A stretch of 64,000 nt of DNA from contig OU452225.1 in NCBI GenBank assembly GCA_911728455.2, positions 10,328,106-10,392,105 of the forward strand, given 5' to 3'. Below the pieces are notes generated by a model that saw only the letters and a list, made by a program, of their open reading frames with translations, did no database searches and was not told the origin of the DNA. This DNA is from Marthasterias glacialis (taxonomy: Eukaryota; Echinodermata; Asteroidea; Forcipulatida; Asteriidae). Below, one piece after another: positions 1-16,904 of this stretch (position 1 is its first letter; every line of letters starts with the position of its first letter). The translations under genes and the position numbers were made by a program.

Positions 1-3000
1 TCTTTAACTGGGAATTAAAATAACTAATTAAAGTACGTGTGAAAGTTGAAGTTCTTTCTGTTCAGTACTAGAACCAACATTGCATGAATACTAATTAGAT
101 TGAGGTCAAAGGCCAAGTCTTGTAGAGTGCGATTGGCTATAATACATGCAGGGTGTTTTTATTCTTTCACCATCGTTCCTAGAATGTTTAGTGTTAACTG
201 TTTTCATAAATTAGCATTATTTAGCCGTGTCCGTTGGAACATTGTGAATGTTTGGACTTCAGATTTGAAGGTTTTAGATTGTAGGTTGTTTGACCTTTTG
301 TGGAAAGGGGATCAAAGTTGGACCCCTTTGAGTTCATAATGGAAAGGCAGTGAGGAAGTCTTTTTTTTGGGCAGTCGTGTTTAGATAATGCTATCTCTTG
401 AAAAGTTCAAATATTCAATCAATCGTTCTTCTCACACATGGTAGATTTCAAACGTTTTCATGATATGCCTTGTGCATGCTCTTGATAAATTCATTCATAC
501 TTTTGTTTTCCGCAAAATTGAACCTTCGTTTAAATCAGAGAGGGTTTGTAGTTTTGCTGCAACTTTCTGTTTTTGGCTCTCATCACAAACTGTTTCTGGT
601 TACCCACCGTCTCTTTGACGTAGCTCTCAGAAGTGATTTCAGTCAATGAATTTTTTGTTCAGGTCAGAAACTTGTTTCTGATTAGGGTCGCCAAAAACAC
701 GCCCCAAGTATTGTTGGGCGTCTCTACTTCATTGAGAGATTAGTATGACTTCTCTTTAGGGTTAGCATGATGTGGTAGATGAATATACTCCAGTTCTATA
801 GACAGGTAATGCACTGTAAGTTCGTAATAGAGTTTGCTACGACTCGTTGAAATATTAACTATTAGCTCCATATGCTGCATATGAATCTGCGTAATTTGCA
901 ATTGTTCTGATGTGGTGCTATTGTGTGTCTGTGGAGTAACAGAATCAATTCTCCTTAAAAAATAAGAAACAAAAGTATTTTCAGAGGTAACAAACGTAAC
1001 TCCTCTCTGTCATGGTAGACTTGCAGAGAGGAGCAGCCAAAGTTTTTACCGTCGTTAAAATGTAGAACTTGATGACATTTTTGATCAAGGGCTTAGTGAA
1101 CCAGTTCTTTTTATGACCCATCAGGGAAAAGTCGCATACTTTTATTTTGTTGGGGGTGGGGAAGTGGGGAGGGGGGGGGGGGGGAATGAAGGTGTTCCTT
1201 TTGATTTAGGTCATCAAGAAACCATTGAATTTTGTATCTTAAACAATTTTTTCCCCCAAAGAATGTATTCTAGGACCCAAGGCTGAAATTTAAAAAACAA
1301 TATTTGACGAAATTAGGGTTACTTTAGCAAGAACTAAAAGTACTGTGTTTATACTGTGTCATTTTGCCATCCTTGTTCATCACCATCTACTTGGGTAGAC
1401 ATTTCAGTCTCAAATGCATGCACAAAGCAATGATTCAACTTCCAAACATGTGCACTACAAGTGATGATGTCATTGATACAGGGTCTGGAGTAACCATAAC
1501 GATGTTTTCTTCCATTCAGAATAACACAGAACAATTTCGTTCGTTTTTGGTTAATACAAATCCATTAACCAGTTAACCATGACATTAACAGTAATTAGTA
1601 ACAGATTAACAGTAATCATGTATCGAAGGTGTATTGTTTTTTTTGTTTTTTTAAATATCTAAATAAGAAATATTATGGTATCGGCATAGGGTTTAATTAT
1701 AAAATACATAGACTCTGGCCCAACGGGGGGTACTTTGGGAGATGTGGGATGGTATAAGCTTTAGGGGGGTAATTCCATTGCAATGACTTTTTTGTGCAAA
1801 TTAAAAACATACATGTAAGTGAACGAACCAACATGGCTCCATTATTAAAACTATTAAGAAAAAAATAATTACCGAGGATGTTTTTTTTTTTTTTTTTTTT
1901 TTTTTAAACTAAGGTAAAAGTTGGTGCAGGACCATTCACAAGCAGTGTTATGCTGTAAAGCATTTTGGCCAGTTAACCATTTCAGCGTTTTGAAACGTCG
2001 CCAAGATTTTCATAAATATTGACAAACTGGCAAATTTTCCAAATCTTCCATGACGGTTTTTTTAAAAATCCTTCAAGAAAACAGTAAAGTTGGGAAGGGG
2101 AGGTAGACGTTTTGCCCCGTTTAAACTTTTGTGCAAAGTTTGTGTATCTTTTTTGAGGTAAATAAGTTTTGCAGGGAATAACTGTTAAAGTAATAAACAA
2201 TCTGAAATAAGCCGTTTGCAAAATGTGGAGAGTTAAGGTAAACAATAATATAAACCAATGTCTGCAGGCTGAATGCTTATAAAAAACTCAAAACCTGCTA
2301 ACTTTAAAAACAGGAATTCTTTCAAAAACGTATGCAACAATTTCAATGATCCTATACCATGTTTTTCACTTCAGTGTTTTAAATCTTCCCAGAAAAAAAA
2401 CCCGAACAGTATTCAAGTGAACCAATTTTGTTCCCCGAAAAGGGAATATTAGGGAAATGCTTTTGTACCTTAAACTTAATAGAATTGTTAAGATTTGCTT
2501 AAAAAAAAGTTTGTGAAGTAGAATTTGAAAATGACGATGTGTATTTTTTTAACTGTTAAAACAATCCGAAATAATTATTGAATAAGCACAATTTGTTCTT
2601 TACCTTTCTAGGACCTCGTTTTTTGTATTGAATGCAGTGGTGTTATCCAGTGCCGCCATCTTGTTTTCCTTCCCATTCAAATCAGTGTAACCAAAACTGA
2701 GGCTGTGAGGACAAAATGGTCCGGCCCCTTTTTGGTTATAATGAAAAATAGTATTCATTACTGCTTTTGTAATACAGGGAGCATGACGAAGATGGTGGCA
2801 TATCATAACAGAATTTTTTTTTTGTATGGTAAAAACAGTTTCAGGGTTAGCTGGAATTAAGAACAATTGTTATTTTGTGGGAGTTTAAACTTTCACAGAG
2901 CTGCCAAGCCTCCACTTGTTTTGACAGATTTATTCAGTGAAAAAACAACAGGAATATCGGAATTGAAATGCGAACTACATGATTCCAATCAACACCTGCT

Positions 3001-3640
3001 ATCAAATTTGCTAACTAATTCTTGCAGAACGGGTATATTAATGGTAAATATCTAGACTGCAAAATAATGAACTAATTAGTTTTGAATTTGTTGATTTGGT
3101 GATGTCAAACTTGTGTGAAAACCACCTACCCTGAGAGTTATGAATGTTCTCATTTTTTTTCCTCTTACAAATTTATTTATTATTCTTTTTTTTTCATATC
3201 TAGAAATTTTAGCTTAAAAGAAAAGAGGAAAAAAGAGAGAATATTTCAAGGTTTGCAATTATTATTAGTTTGTTTAAAAGAAATTGTGTTTGAAATAAGT
3301 TTGTTGTGATTTACGAAATATTACAGTTTAACAGAAACTGTGTTTAAAGTAAGTTTGTTATGATTTACCTAATGTAAAAGTAAGTATTTTTTTCTCAAGC
3401 CGAAACATGCCTGTCATTGCTACAATAAGCTTTCTGTGACCTCATTGGATCACCGCGTTCACTGTTAAACCTTCCCTGGCACACCTAATTTCACATCAAA
3501 TTGCAGCAAAAATGAAGTATGCAGAACAGAAGAGGATGTGCCTGAATTTGGCGAGAAAGTAGAACTATTTTTTAGATAGACTGTGGTGAAGGTGTTAAGT
3601 ATAGTGGAGTATAGTGTGGTGAAGGTGTCAATTCGGAGAG

Positions 3641-3757
3641 ACTGTGTCCGAATTGGTGGCAATGGCTACCGGCTACGGCTGGACCGTGGCATCATCATGC
3701 CTTAAAGTATAGGACGTCCATAGCAACAGCTGTAGCTGTAGCCGCCAATTCGGATAT
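3641..3757. repeat. MITE, GGCTACGGCTACGG family (copy 1)
   Basis: The two ends are inverted copies of an AATTGGCGGCTACGGCT-like sequence, with GGCATCATCATGCC-TTAAAGTATAGGA between them. A second copy with the same internal sequence lies at about 40806-40937, inside the last intron of the receptor gene. No coding content. Confidence 0.7.
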
Positions 3758-4489
3758 GGCCATATTTAGAGAGATGGAGATTAAAGGCCTCGTCGCTTGA
3801 GGCAATTTCTTTTCCGGCAACTTGGAGGCAACCAACATACACAAGAATGCAAAAAGAACACCAAATTAGCACAATAGACGTTTTTGTCCAACAGTATCTC
3901 ACACGTCACCAGCAAAATGTGTTTGTAAAAAACATGCAAATGTTTTTTTTTCATCTTTAACATTGCCTGGATCTGGTCGCCTGTCAATTGCCTCGTTTTT
4001 CACATGGCCTTATTAGACGAGTGCAAGGCTGTTGAGTGCCGGCTTTGACAAAGGCATTAAAAAACCTAAACACTGCTGCGTTAGCCAACAGCCATAGCAT
4101 TAGGTAAATGCACACAGTTCAAACATGGCTTAAGAATGCTCTTAGCATTGTTTACACAGGGGGGCCTTTGAAAAAAAATCTGTGGCTTCGGCTTAGGCTC
4201 TTTGCCACCATGTTAAATCCGCTTGCTGAGTGCGCACTCTTTTGGAATTGTTGAGGTGTGTTTTTGCAGTGCAAACTGATTACCATAACTGTTTTGCCTA
4301 TTATTTTTTTTTTAGTAAACAATGATGAGAAACAAATAGTGAAAATCAAAACAGCTAGGGGTGACAGCCTCAAAAACACATCCACCACAATTGGATAAAG
4401 GTGTATGGAATTGAGACTTTGTTAGACTGGTGCCTGTTATGTGGTAATCCTAAATGGAAATCCTAAATGGCATTGCTTTTATGCCGTAA

Positions 4490-4685
4490 TGAGTCCAGGG
4501 TCTAATTTCCTAAAGCTGTTAAGCAGACAATTTTGCTGAACACTTTAATTTACTAAGCCAAAATCAGCAGGGAACCAGTCGCAAGCCAAGTACATTACAC
4601 TGTATTTTGGCTGGTAACCCATTGCTGTGAAGTAGTTCCTAGCTCGCTTAGTGCACTTTTCTGCTTAACCTGAAATTGGGCCCTG
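4490..4685. repeat. MITE, AATTTCATAAAGCTGTTAAGCAGA family
   Basis: Short element with inverted ends of the type GGGCCCAATTTC...AAGCTGTTAAGCAGA and internal GCTTAG/CTAAGC motifs. Related copies or halves occur near 11723-11830, 19800-19940, 45170-45340, 46465-46620 and 53350-53520, so this is a high-copy family in the locus. No coding content. Confidence 0.6.
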
Positions 4686-5062
4686 GGATTCGAACCAAGG
4701 TGGCCGCTGCTCACACAACAGAAGTCATTCTTGAACACTAATTATTGTGAATTTATCTTGTATATTAAACTGTTGTGGGTCAAACCATGGATCGTCATGG
4801 TAACTCTATCAACACGTTGTCAATTCATAACTCTTTGTATATTTTTTTGCAACAATTGTTGCATTCTGTAGTAAATAACTGTGAAATATTGTTATATAGG
4901 ATGATTTATTGTTTATTATCTCTTGGAAATTCGGGTCAATAAAGTAACAAGTGTAGAAATCTGAACAAGTCTAGTGTCCAGTGTTATTTTTTTTTTAAAG
5001 TTCCTGATAATTGTTATGTTTTTTCTGGTTAGGAAACCATCTTTAGATGGAGGAAGAGTCTT

Positions 5063-5583
5063 AAAAGATCCAGCTCAACATTGGTAAAGAAGAAAAACAT
5101 AAATGTGGACATACACCTCACATGGTATAAAGATAATGATGGTAGAATAAAGATAATGATGGTAGAAAACTTTACTTGAAATATTTCTGCCTGAAGTGTT
5201 ATCGTTTTTAAATAATAAATGAAATAAGATCCAAAATTAGTTTGGGTTGCAGTGAGACAAAAAACTCTGCCTATAGGAATGCGGACAAACATGCTGAATG
5301 CATTTTTACTGTTTTCTCGCAAATGAAACAACGAAATGAGCTGACATTTTCACAGGTTGGTTTTATGGAAGAATGGAAGCATTTACAATCAGTTTACCAA
5401 TGTTGAGCTGGGCCTTTAAGGTGAATCTTGAGGTTTTGTGAAACTAAGTAAAAAAACTTCTCGCAAATGAAACAACGATATGAGCTGAAATTTTCACAGG
5501 TTGGTTTTATTACATAATCTTGATTTGTGCAAAGAATGGAGGCATTTACGGTCAGTTTACCAATGTTGAGATGGGGCTTTAAC
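5063..5583. repeat. MITE, CCCCAGCTCAACATTGG family (copy 1, compound)
   Basis: Begins with CAGCTCAACATTGGTAA and ends with its inverted form TTACCAATGTTGAGCTGG. The interior carries a GTCTCACTG-like segment and AAATGAAACAACG(A)AATGAGCTGACATTTTCACAGG. A second, partial right half follows to 5583. Other copies lie at 32053-32414, 34819-35153 and 47419-47789. Confidence 0.75.
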
Positions 5584-7297
5584 GTGGAAATCCCATGTAT
5601 TCTGGTAGGGACTGCAAACCCAGTCCCCACGCAAGGCTCTGGTTTGAAAGTGGAATTCAAACCCTTGCCCACAGAGGCGAAAGAATGAGAAGAAGGAGCA
5701 CTTAGCACCTTTACAAAAAAGTGCCCCACCCGGTCATAGCGGTTGTGATTGATGGTGTAATTACAAAAAAAATTGAGGTAAAACAATGGGATGAGTTCGT
5801 TTTATTCAGGATAAACTGTTCGGTTTAGTTTGATTTCGGAGAACCTCAGTGCATTGGAATGGGCCAGGTTATAATTACATGAAAACTCAATGGGCAGTAT
5901 AAAAACCAAAAATAAATGATGGAGCATCCACTTTCAAACTTAAAACATAATTTGTTTAAAGATGGGAGTATAAAGAAATAGTAAAGTTTTATCTAATTAA
6001 ATGTTGAATGTAGTGGGTTTGGAGTCAGTCAAGACTATGGTGTTGTGGATTTTGCTTCCAAAGGGCATGGAAATCACCAAGCATTGAAACATTATAGAGT
6101 CTACAGTTCAAATAATTACACCAGCCAGTTTTGCGGAATTGTTTTTCGTGTGATTAAAAAAATCCAATATTTTGTTATTTATGGAGTGATCATAAGTTTA
6201 TTTTATTTCTTTCAATATACTCTTTCTCAAACAGAGAGTTAAAGGACTTGGTTCACAAAAAAATGTTTTGGAAAGAAATGTTGACTTCCATGTCCTTTCA
6301 AAGACATTAACTTACAGGACACCCCCACCCCCCTAAAAATGCTGCCACCTGTTCACAAAAACCAATTAATTAGTTCGCGTCAGAAAAAGTCTGGTTCGTC
6401 CGCTATTCTCATAGTGAGATCATAATAAATTCGCGTACGGACAAGACTGACCCCAAGAGGGCGGTTTGTATTTCCATAGCTTCAAAACACTGTGACGTCA
6501 CCAGATAGCGGCTGCATGTTTTCCAGGAGGAGTCTGTCGTTTGCAAACGGGATCCACAAACTGCGTGAGAATAGTCGATATTTATTCTGAGGTGAGCTCG
6601 ATATTTACAATATTTTGTATAATCAGTGGTTTTTATGCAATGTAAAGACAATAACTGAGTTAAAGATTTTCGTGTTTAGACCGTGAGTGTTCCGTGAGTG
6701 TTCTAAAACGTGAACAGAGTTTTGCAGTGTTTTTATTTATACCTGGCATGCCTGGTAAACGTTTTTCGAGAATGATCCCCATAGCTCCGAGTAGCGTTGT
6801 GTGTTCTGCGCGAGTCGTAGTCCGATGAGTCCATCTCATTCTCCCGTCGTGTACGGTAAATTCTTCTCTGCCAAATAACATTTCAATCACATTCAGTCTT
6901 TTTTTAATTTTTGGACCCTGTACTGATTTCTAGGGCATTATCAAGCTGCAAGAACAACATGAAAAAAAATGAAAAATATGAAATAAAGAAGGAAAAACAT
7001 ACCTACCGACCGGTCCAGTAGCCTACCCACCTGAACACTGAACATGCGCTGAAACTGCAAGTTTGAAACATCGAAGTTAATTATTTTCCATCAAAAATAA
7101 TCAAATTCCGAACAAAGCCGCTCACTTCTGGGTGCCCAGGTTCATATTATGAGGTTGTTCAGAGTGACGGCTGGGAATGAAGTCAGCGCTTGAATGCCTA
7201 AAAATGTTTGGACGTGCAATTGATGATCATCGCTCGTGCAGTGCATTCAAAGTCATGTACATCAAGTCACCCCTCGCAATGTCTCCTCCTGACACAG

Positions 7298-8825
7298 TCG
7301 CCCCCCCCCCCCCCCGGCAAAGTTTGTTGCCCCCTTAATTACAAAGTCGCCCACCCCCCCTCCCCAACAATGTCGCCCCCCTGGCTATAACTGATGTACA
7401 TTATTGTCTGCTAGTAAAAGTTTTATTATTAAAATGATAATTATTATTATTATGATTATAAATTGTATGAAATGTCATTTGATTCACTTAAGCTTCCCTT
7501 ATTTTGTGCTTGGAATTATAACCTCTGAACTAATCAACCGAGAAATAATTTGTGGCTTTCGTTATTTTACAATTACTTCTTCCATCCTGCAACCCAAGCT
7601 GTTTTGTATGAAATATCTATGAATACCAAGGCACTATTTAATCAGCAGGCACAAACAGATTTATTTGATTGAAATCTCATTATATTTAATCAGACAACAA
7701 CGTCAATGTAATGAAATGTACAAGTAATCAAATAATAAAAAATAGTAATCATTCACACTGATTACATTCCTTTTACAACAAAAACATTAAATAAGATAAA
7801 CAATTTAAATGAATGAACTTATAATAGGGAGCACAATTTTAAGAATAACTGGCTATGTATCACACTGGTTACTCAACAAATTACCAGTCCAATGAAACAA
7901 CTAACAACAATAAATTATTAATGATAAAAAGGATCAAAAATGTAAAGCAAATATTAATGTTTAACTAAACCCTTAAGTAATAAACAAATTAATAATAGTA
8001 GAAATGATTACAATCTAGTGAGTTTTGCGGTAACACCATGTGGAAATCTCTAATGAGTTGTTTAACCATCGGTTCTTTTCAGAACCATCCCAACTCATTA
8101 GAGATTTCCACATGGTGTTACCGCAAAACTCACTAGATTGTATTCCCACCATGCAAAGTTTCAAATCTTACTTAGAAATGATTAGTGTATGCTTAAATCA
8201 ATTAACCTTTCACAACAAATACAATAAATAGGATCAAGAATTTACTGGACATATTAATGTTTGTTGAAATATCTGCCACGCTCATTCCAAGTTTGTCCCT
8301 GCAGAAATACTTTTTCTTCCACACCAGTTGAGATTAAAAATAAGTGTAACATTAAATTATATTCACTATTGACATTGACGGGTGCTTTTTAACTTTTTTT
8401 TTTTACAAGTTTTAAAGTAAGACCGTTAAAGTAAAGTTCGCAACTAATTGTTGGCACTTTTGCAAACACAACTTGAAGGTTTGCTTCAAACCTGGTCATG
8501 ACATCAGATTATCAGTTTGAATCATGTCTGAAAGTGTCAACACCATTTCTTTCAGTATCAAAGTGTCAGAAATTGACATGAATTAAGAATGCAATCGTAG
8601 AAACTAATTATCTCACTAAATTCCATACGATAATCCAGGACAATCGGCTCGTACTTACTGTATATCGAAAATCAGGTAAAGATATCATGCCCATTGTAAT
8701 CATTCTGTTGAATTCAATTAAGGTGGACGATATAGTCAGGGGCGATTTTGTAATTGAGGGGGCGATTTTGTAATTGAGGGGGCGATTTTGTAATTGAGGG
8801 GGCGACTTTGTCGGGGGGCAACATG
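7298..8825. repeat. Possible foldback element with G/C-rich ends
   Basis: The left end (about 7298-7390) has runs of GTCGCCCCC and CTTAATTACAAAGTCGCCC. The right end (about 8739-8825) has the inverted version, three to four tandem 20-bp units GGGGGCGATTTTGTAATTGA followed by GGGGGCGACTTTGTCGGGGGGCAAC. The interior is AT-rich, has no coding frame I recognise and contains the hairpin at 8010-8141. Whether the two ends belong to one element is inference. Confidence 0.45.
8010..8141. repeat. Perfect hairpin MITE, 51-bp arms
   Basis: Positions 8010-8060 and 8091-8141 are exact reverse complements over 51 bases. The loop itself contains the smaller palindrome GGTTCTTTTCAGAACC. Diverged relatives occur at 10691-10950 and about 48170-48330, sharing TCTAGTG.GGTTTGC and GTGGTTCTGAAAAG. 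Confidence 0.9.
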
Positions 8826-9665
8826 ACTGGCACCCATTTCAGCATAGGCACTTTGAGTGCCTGCTACCCAGTTACTGGGGCTACAGGCTTGTGTGTGTGT
8901 TCCAATTGATGATGGATGGACCGAGTGTAGACCCAGAAGCAAATCGCCCTCATCACAACGGATACCCCCATGCTTCCCTCGGGCGCTTGTACGACCGTCC
9001 AATTCAGAGTTTGAAAAAAAGGAGTACAGTGCTTTCAGTTTACTGGGTCTAGATTGAATGGGTAGACACTGTCTGTCTGTGAATAAATAATGATGCAAAA
9101 TGATAGAAAGCTAGTGCGAATATGCCATTTTCTATTCTGTGTGGCAGAGCAAAACAGACATAGAATTTTTGTTTGTTGTATAATTTGTGAGGGAGCATTC
9201 ACAAACAGTATCAGTCTATTCAATAAATGTACATGTACATTGTACTATTACGTAGTTAATACAATTAGAAAACTAGGCCTGACATGACTTTATTTATCAA
9301 TCAGCCTTTTTTTTTTTGAGGTTTGAAATCTCGTTCGACGGTCTCAAGGTAAAATCTGTCTGTCTGTCAGACTATGTTTATTGTTTAGCTTCACAATTTT
9401 TTAGCTGCTCATGATTATTTATTGATTATTTGTTGACAGCTTGTTGTTATTGATTTTTGGTAACATGTGGTTATTTATGCTGGGGGTGATGATTTAACAT
9501 GTTCACGAATAGAGAATTTCACAGAAAATATTTTTTTTTGGTCACAGCTCTCCCCTTCAGTGGTTATTCAAGGCTTTTCCTTATCGGCAAAAATGCTGTA
9601 ACCCACTGTCACTTTGTCTCCCTTAATTTCATGAATTTAGGTCAAATTATATCCTTCCTTCCTTT

Positions 9666-9998
9666 TCAGTCGTTGTCAATCCACTGCAGGATGAAGGCCT
9701 CAGCGTGATGTCTCCAAATGTCTCTATTTTGTGCTTGCCAATTAACTTTTTCCCCCAGTATTGTTGCAGCTGGTCTCTCCATCTTTTTTCTTATTTGTCC
9801 TCTATTCCATTTGTTCCCATTATTCATTATGGTGTCTGGTGTCCAGTAAGTGATTGCTGAACTCCAACAGTTATCTGTTCTGCGGCTAATGTGTCCTGCC
9901 CAGCTCCATTTTCTGTATTTTACTGTTTCTAAGATGTGATCTTTAGCGAACTTCTTTCCATGTTGTGCTGGTTTAGCTGTTGCTAGTTTCCTTTCCAT
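9666..9998 (-). pseudogene. Non-LTR retrotransposon ORF fragment (C-terminal end)
   Basis: A 110-codon minus-strand frame contains the block KYRKWSWAGHISRRTDN-W, then W.P and a basic RGQIRKKMERPAATI stretch, then the AQNRDIWRHHAEAF end. This order (WAGH(I/V).R, spacer, R.R..RW-like, W...A..R..W...EAF) is typical of the C-terminal region after the reverse transcriptase domain in many invertebrate LINE-type ORF2 proteins. No RT catalytic core is seen nearby, so it is a 5'-truncated remnant and not an active element. The exact clade cannot be told from this piece. The assignment rests on motif memory and could be tested by translated search. Confidence 0.7.
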
Positions 9999-10435
9999 TT
10001 ATATTAACCTGTTTTATTATATCTTTACCTGTCCAGAAAGGTTGACAGAATGTATACAGAGTGGAACAGGCACTTTAATTATTACAAATTGTCGACATCA
10101 TGAAAAATAAGCAATTTTCTGGTCTACTGGGGTCTTGACAACTCTACTCACCAAACGCCATAGTTCCTTTGGTCATGAGTGCACGAGAGATCTGGCCCCG
10201 CAATGAAATGTTCACTTGAAGTTTCTTTTAAATTAAAGGTCCTGAATTAACATATTAGCTACCAATTCCTCGAGAGGAATATTAAAAAAAGGGAAATAAA
10301 GTCCAGCATTTATTAGAAAATCTATAAAATCCCTTCGAAAGTGGCAGTTGGATGTGGACATCTTTCCCAAAAAATTAATCTGAAAGCTCAGCAGTAGACC
10401 TAACAAAGTTTATAGGGTGTTGTCTTCCAGATAGA

Positions 10436-10544
10436 CCCAGTAATCTGGGGTGCTGTTCTCCTTTTTTTGAAGTTTTGACTGTGACCGTCCAAGTCAAAAT
10501 TTTAAAAAAGGAGTACAGCGCCCCAATTACTGGGTCCAATCCTC
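10436..10544. repeat. MITE, GACCCAGTAA family
   Basis: Inverted ends TAGACCCAGTAA(T) and ATTACTGGGTC(C) flank internal inverted GGGTGCTG-TCTCCTTTTTTTGAA / TTTAAAAAAGGAGTACAGCG. A tighter palindromic copy is at 25699-25836 and a split copy at about 8870-9068. Confidence 0.7.
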
Positions 10545-10690
10545 CAGAGAAAAATTTCTGTCTAGCTTACTGAGAAGTTGAGAAAATAGAATTTGAAGAA
10601 CAACAGATCAGTACTGGCAGAGGAATTGCCAAATCTGACCTCCACCTCTGCTTTTTAAATTCGCTTAAGTGTACTTCACCTCTTAGATAA

Positions 10691-10950
10691 TATCTAGTGT
10701 GGTTTGCAGAGATGTACATAAATCTCTCTGTGAGTTGTGGTGGTTCTGAAAAGTACAGATGTTTAACAATTTGACGCTTTGCTCAGTGTGTTGTGATCAT
10801 CTTCAGGAGAATGACCCATGAAGAAATTCAGAGCATACTGATAACAAACGTTGAGTTGTTAACCACCGGTTCTTTTTAGAGCCACCACAACAGCCACACA
10901 TCACAGGGAGGTTTATGTACATGGGAGGTTCTGCAAACTACACTAGATTG
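10691..10950. repeat. MITE, TCTAGTG-GGTTTGC family (diverged)
   Basis: Left end TATCTAGTGTGGTTTGCAGA is matched by right end TGCAAACTACACTAGATTG. Internally, GTTGTGGTGGTTCTGAAAAG pairs with CTTTTTAGAGCCACCACAAC. Related to the perfect hairpin at 8010-8141. Confidence 0.7.
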
Positions 10951-11356
10951 TCTTCCCACCATGCCAAGTTTCAAATCTTACTTTAAATGCTGGATTCTTA
11001 TTTCCCTGAAAAAAAAAGCAACTGGAACTGGTACAAGTGATAGAAACACGCCAACTGTTGACCTTTCTCACCAACAAATACAATGTAAGATAAGAATAAG
11101 GGCAATGATTTATTGGTATGGAAAAAGTGGGCAATAGGAATTTAGGTCTGTAGTTAGATTAGGGCTATTATAAGGTGGTGCAGGTTTAGAGTTAACAAAA
11201 GGATAACGATAGTAAAAAAACAAAACCCCCCAAAAGTCATTCCTAGCAGGGAGGGGTCCGGACCTCCTGGACCGGCCCCCTGGATCCACGCCTGATTACT
11301 CTGAATTTAAACATTGAATCTAAGCTCATGATTCTTATTTTCTTTGGCTTTTGCAG

Positions 11357-15266
<3,910 letters not shown>

Positions 15267-16622
15267 GTATGTTACCATTGTTACCATGGCAACAGGCATT
15301 AACGGCGCCATCTCACCAAGTTTCTCTCCTGACCTATGATTCTCACCTTTGACCCCTTTGGTCTAATGCCCAATTTGCAGTATTTTTTGACCGCGTGAGA
15401 GCATCTGTGAATCAGATTTACATAATGCAAAACAAGTACAATGAACTGTTTTTTCATTGTTGTTTATAACTTATTCGTCTATTGATGCAAAAAAAACAAC
15501 ATTCAAAATGAGATTAAACTGTTGCTGTGATGTAAGGAAATTAGCTGTGGAAAGCGCCCTCATGCTGTCAAAAATACGGTCCATTCAGAGCCATGGGGGC
15601 CATTCATTTGCTTACAGTATAAGCATTAAAAGGTTAGCACGCCTTTTCTGTGCAGCGCTATATAAAGTGGAAATTCATGAAATTTGCCGTTAAGCTGCTC
15701 CATGAATTTGAGCCCAGCTTGCAGCCTGGGGCCAGGCACATCAATCTGATCAGAGTCTAAATATTTGTTTGTGTTGAGTTTGACTAGAGAGTCTTAAGCT
15801 GACGAGGTTCCTTGGTTAGTATTTTTAAATCATGCGTAGACAATAAATGTACAACTTTTAATGTTTTCAAATTAAAGTTGCTGTCGGCTTTTTTCCAGCT
15901 GCCATTTCTTAAAACATTTATCTCACTCTTGCAGGTGATAGAAAGAAGAAAACTCTTGAAGAATATTTGAACCTTGATGAAATCATCGTCTGTCTTGCAA
16001 ACTCCCCAGATAAAAGAATCGTTGACAAATCTTTGCCAGCGTCTGAAGTATGTTAGAGACATTCCACCATAAGTGCCAGTGAATAGTAAGCCTTCATGAC
16101 CAAATATTAAGGGCGTTTTGAATGGAAATTTAAAAGTAAGAAAAGAGGTGTCGCTGAGTGAATGACTTCCCTAGTTTTTGGGAGAATGTTGAGTAATTTC
16201 TGAGGTCTTGCTTGGTTAATTTGACAAGCTAGTTTTTTTTTATTGATATTCCATTTTAAAGAGTCTTTGAAAGTATTCGTAAGTTTTAAATTTAGTTTTG
16301 ATCACAGATCCACAACTCCCTCCCTACAAATGTTCGAACTTTAAAAATGTGTAAATGAAAATGAAACAGTTGAAATTCATTCTTCTGAATGTCCTTTTTC
16401 CCTCTTCAGCATTTTGCGGTTAAAAAATATGGTTGAAAATGAAATGTAAATAACTGCTTCATTTTAAAAACTGAATTTGCTGGAAGTAGTAAAGCCCGGG
16501 TCTCGCTTATGCAAATTGTAAAAGCGAAGCAAATTTACTTGCGTCCTGATTGGAAAACATGGCATACTTATTATGTGTGTCACGTAAATTTTTATTCGCT
16601 TTTCCATGAAGTATGAACCAGG

Positions 16623-16904
16623 TTTAAGGGAGCGTCTCAAAAAGTGCGCACGTGCTAGGTGTGATGGAACTTTCCGGTAGGCATGCCCCCACAATCCAGT
16701 GGACGGCAGGAACGTTCTGCTTGACCGCGACATTGTGCCAAATTATGGGAACATACCTACACGAGTGAATATGCGCTTTAGTATTTTGAAAGTTCCAATG
16801 GAACATTCTGGCGATCCAATCGACCGGTCCGTGTGCACGCGCAGAAACTTAACCAATTCAAATAGAACATTCCTACCATTCACACTTTCGAGATGCTCCC
16901 TTAA
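16623..16904. repeat. MITE with TTAA target site (piggyBac-like ends)
   Basis: TTAAGGGAGCGTCTCAAAAAGTG at the left is matched by CACACTTTCGAGATGCTCCCTTAA at the right. Duplicated TTAA at both borders is the target site of piggyBac-superfamily elements. The interior carries GGAACTTTC/GAAAGTTCC and GGAACGTTCTG/CAGAAC-like inverted pieces. No transposase. Confidence 0.75.

Larger units (their letters stand above)
1..11340. other. Intergenic DNA, no gene recognised
   Basis: I see no exon with recognisable protein content in this stretch on either strand. Open frames are short (130 codons at most) and several coincide with repeats described separately. It holds homopolymer tracts (poly-G near 1161-1174, poly-T near 1880-1905, poly-C near 7301-7315), MITE copies, tandem GGGGGCGATTTTGTAATTGA units and one retrotransposon fragment. 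An AATAAA at about 4938-4943 in AT-rich sequence could be the poly(A) signal of a gene starting left of the window, which would make part of 1-4.9 kb a 3' UTR. That is only a possibility, because no coding end is visible. Confidence 0.6.

Noticed and set aside
1349-1576. Overlapping 61- and 70-codon frames on opposite strands
   Set aside because: No similarity I recognise and no splice or start context. Both strands being open suggests chance.
5394-5786. 130-codon minus-strand frame
   Set aside because: Overlaps the CCCCAGCTCAACATTGG MITE and its partial duplicate. The same peptide pieces recur in other copies of the repeat.
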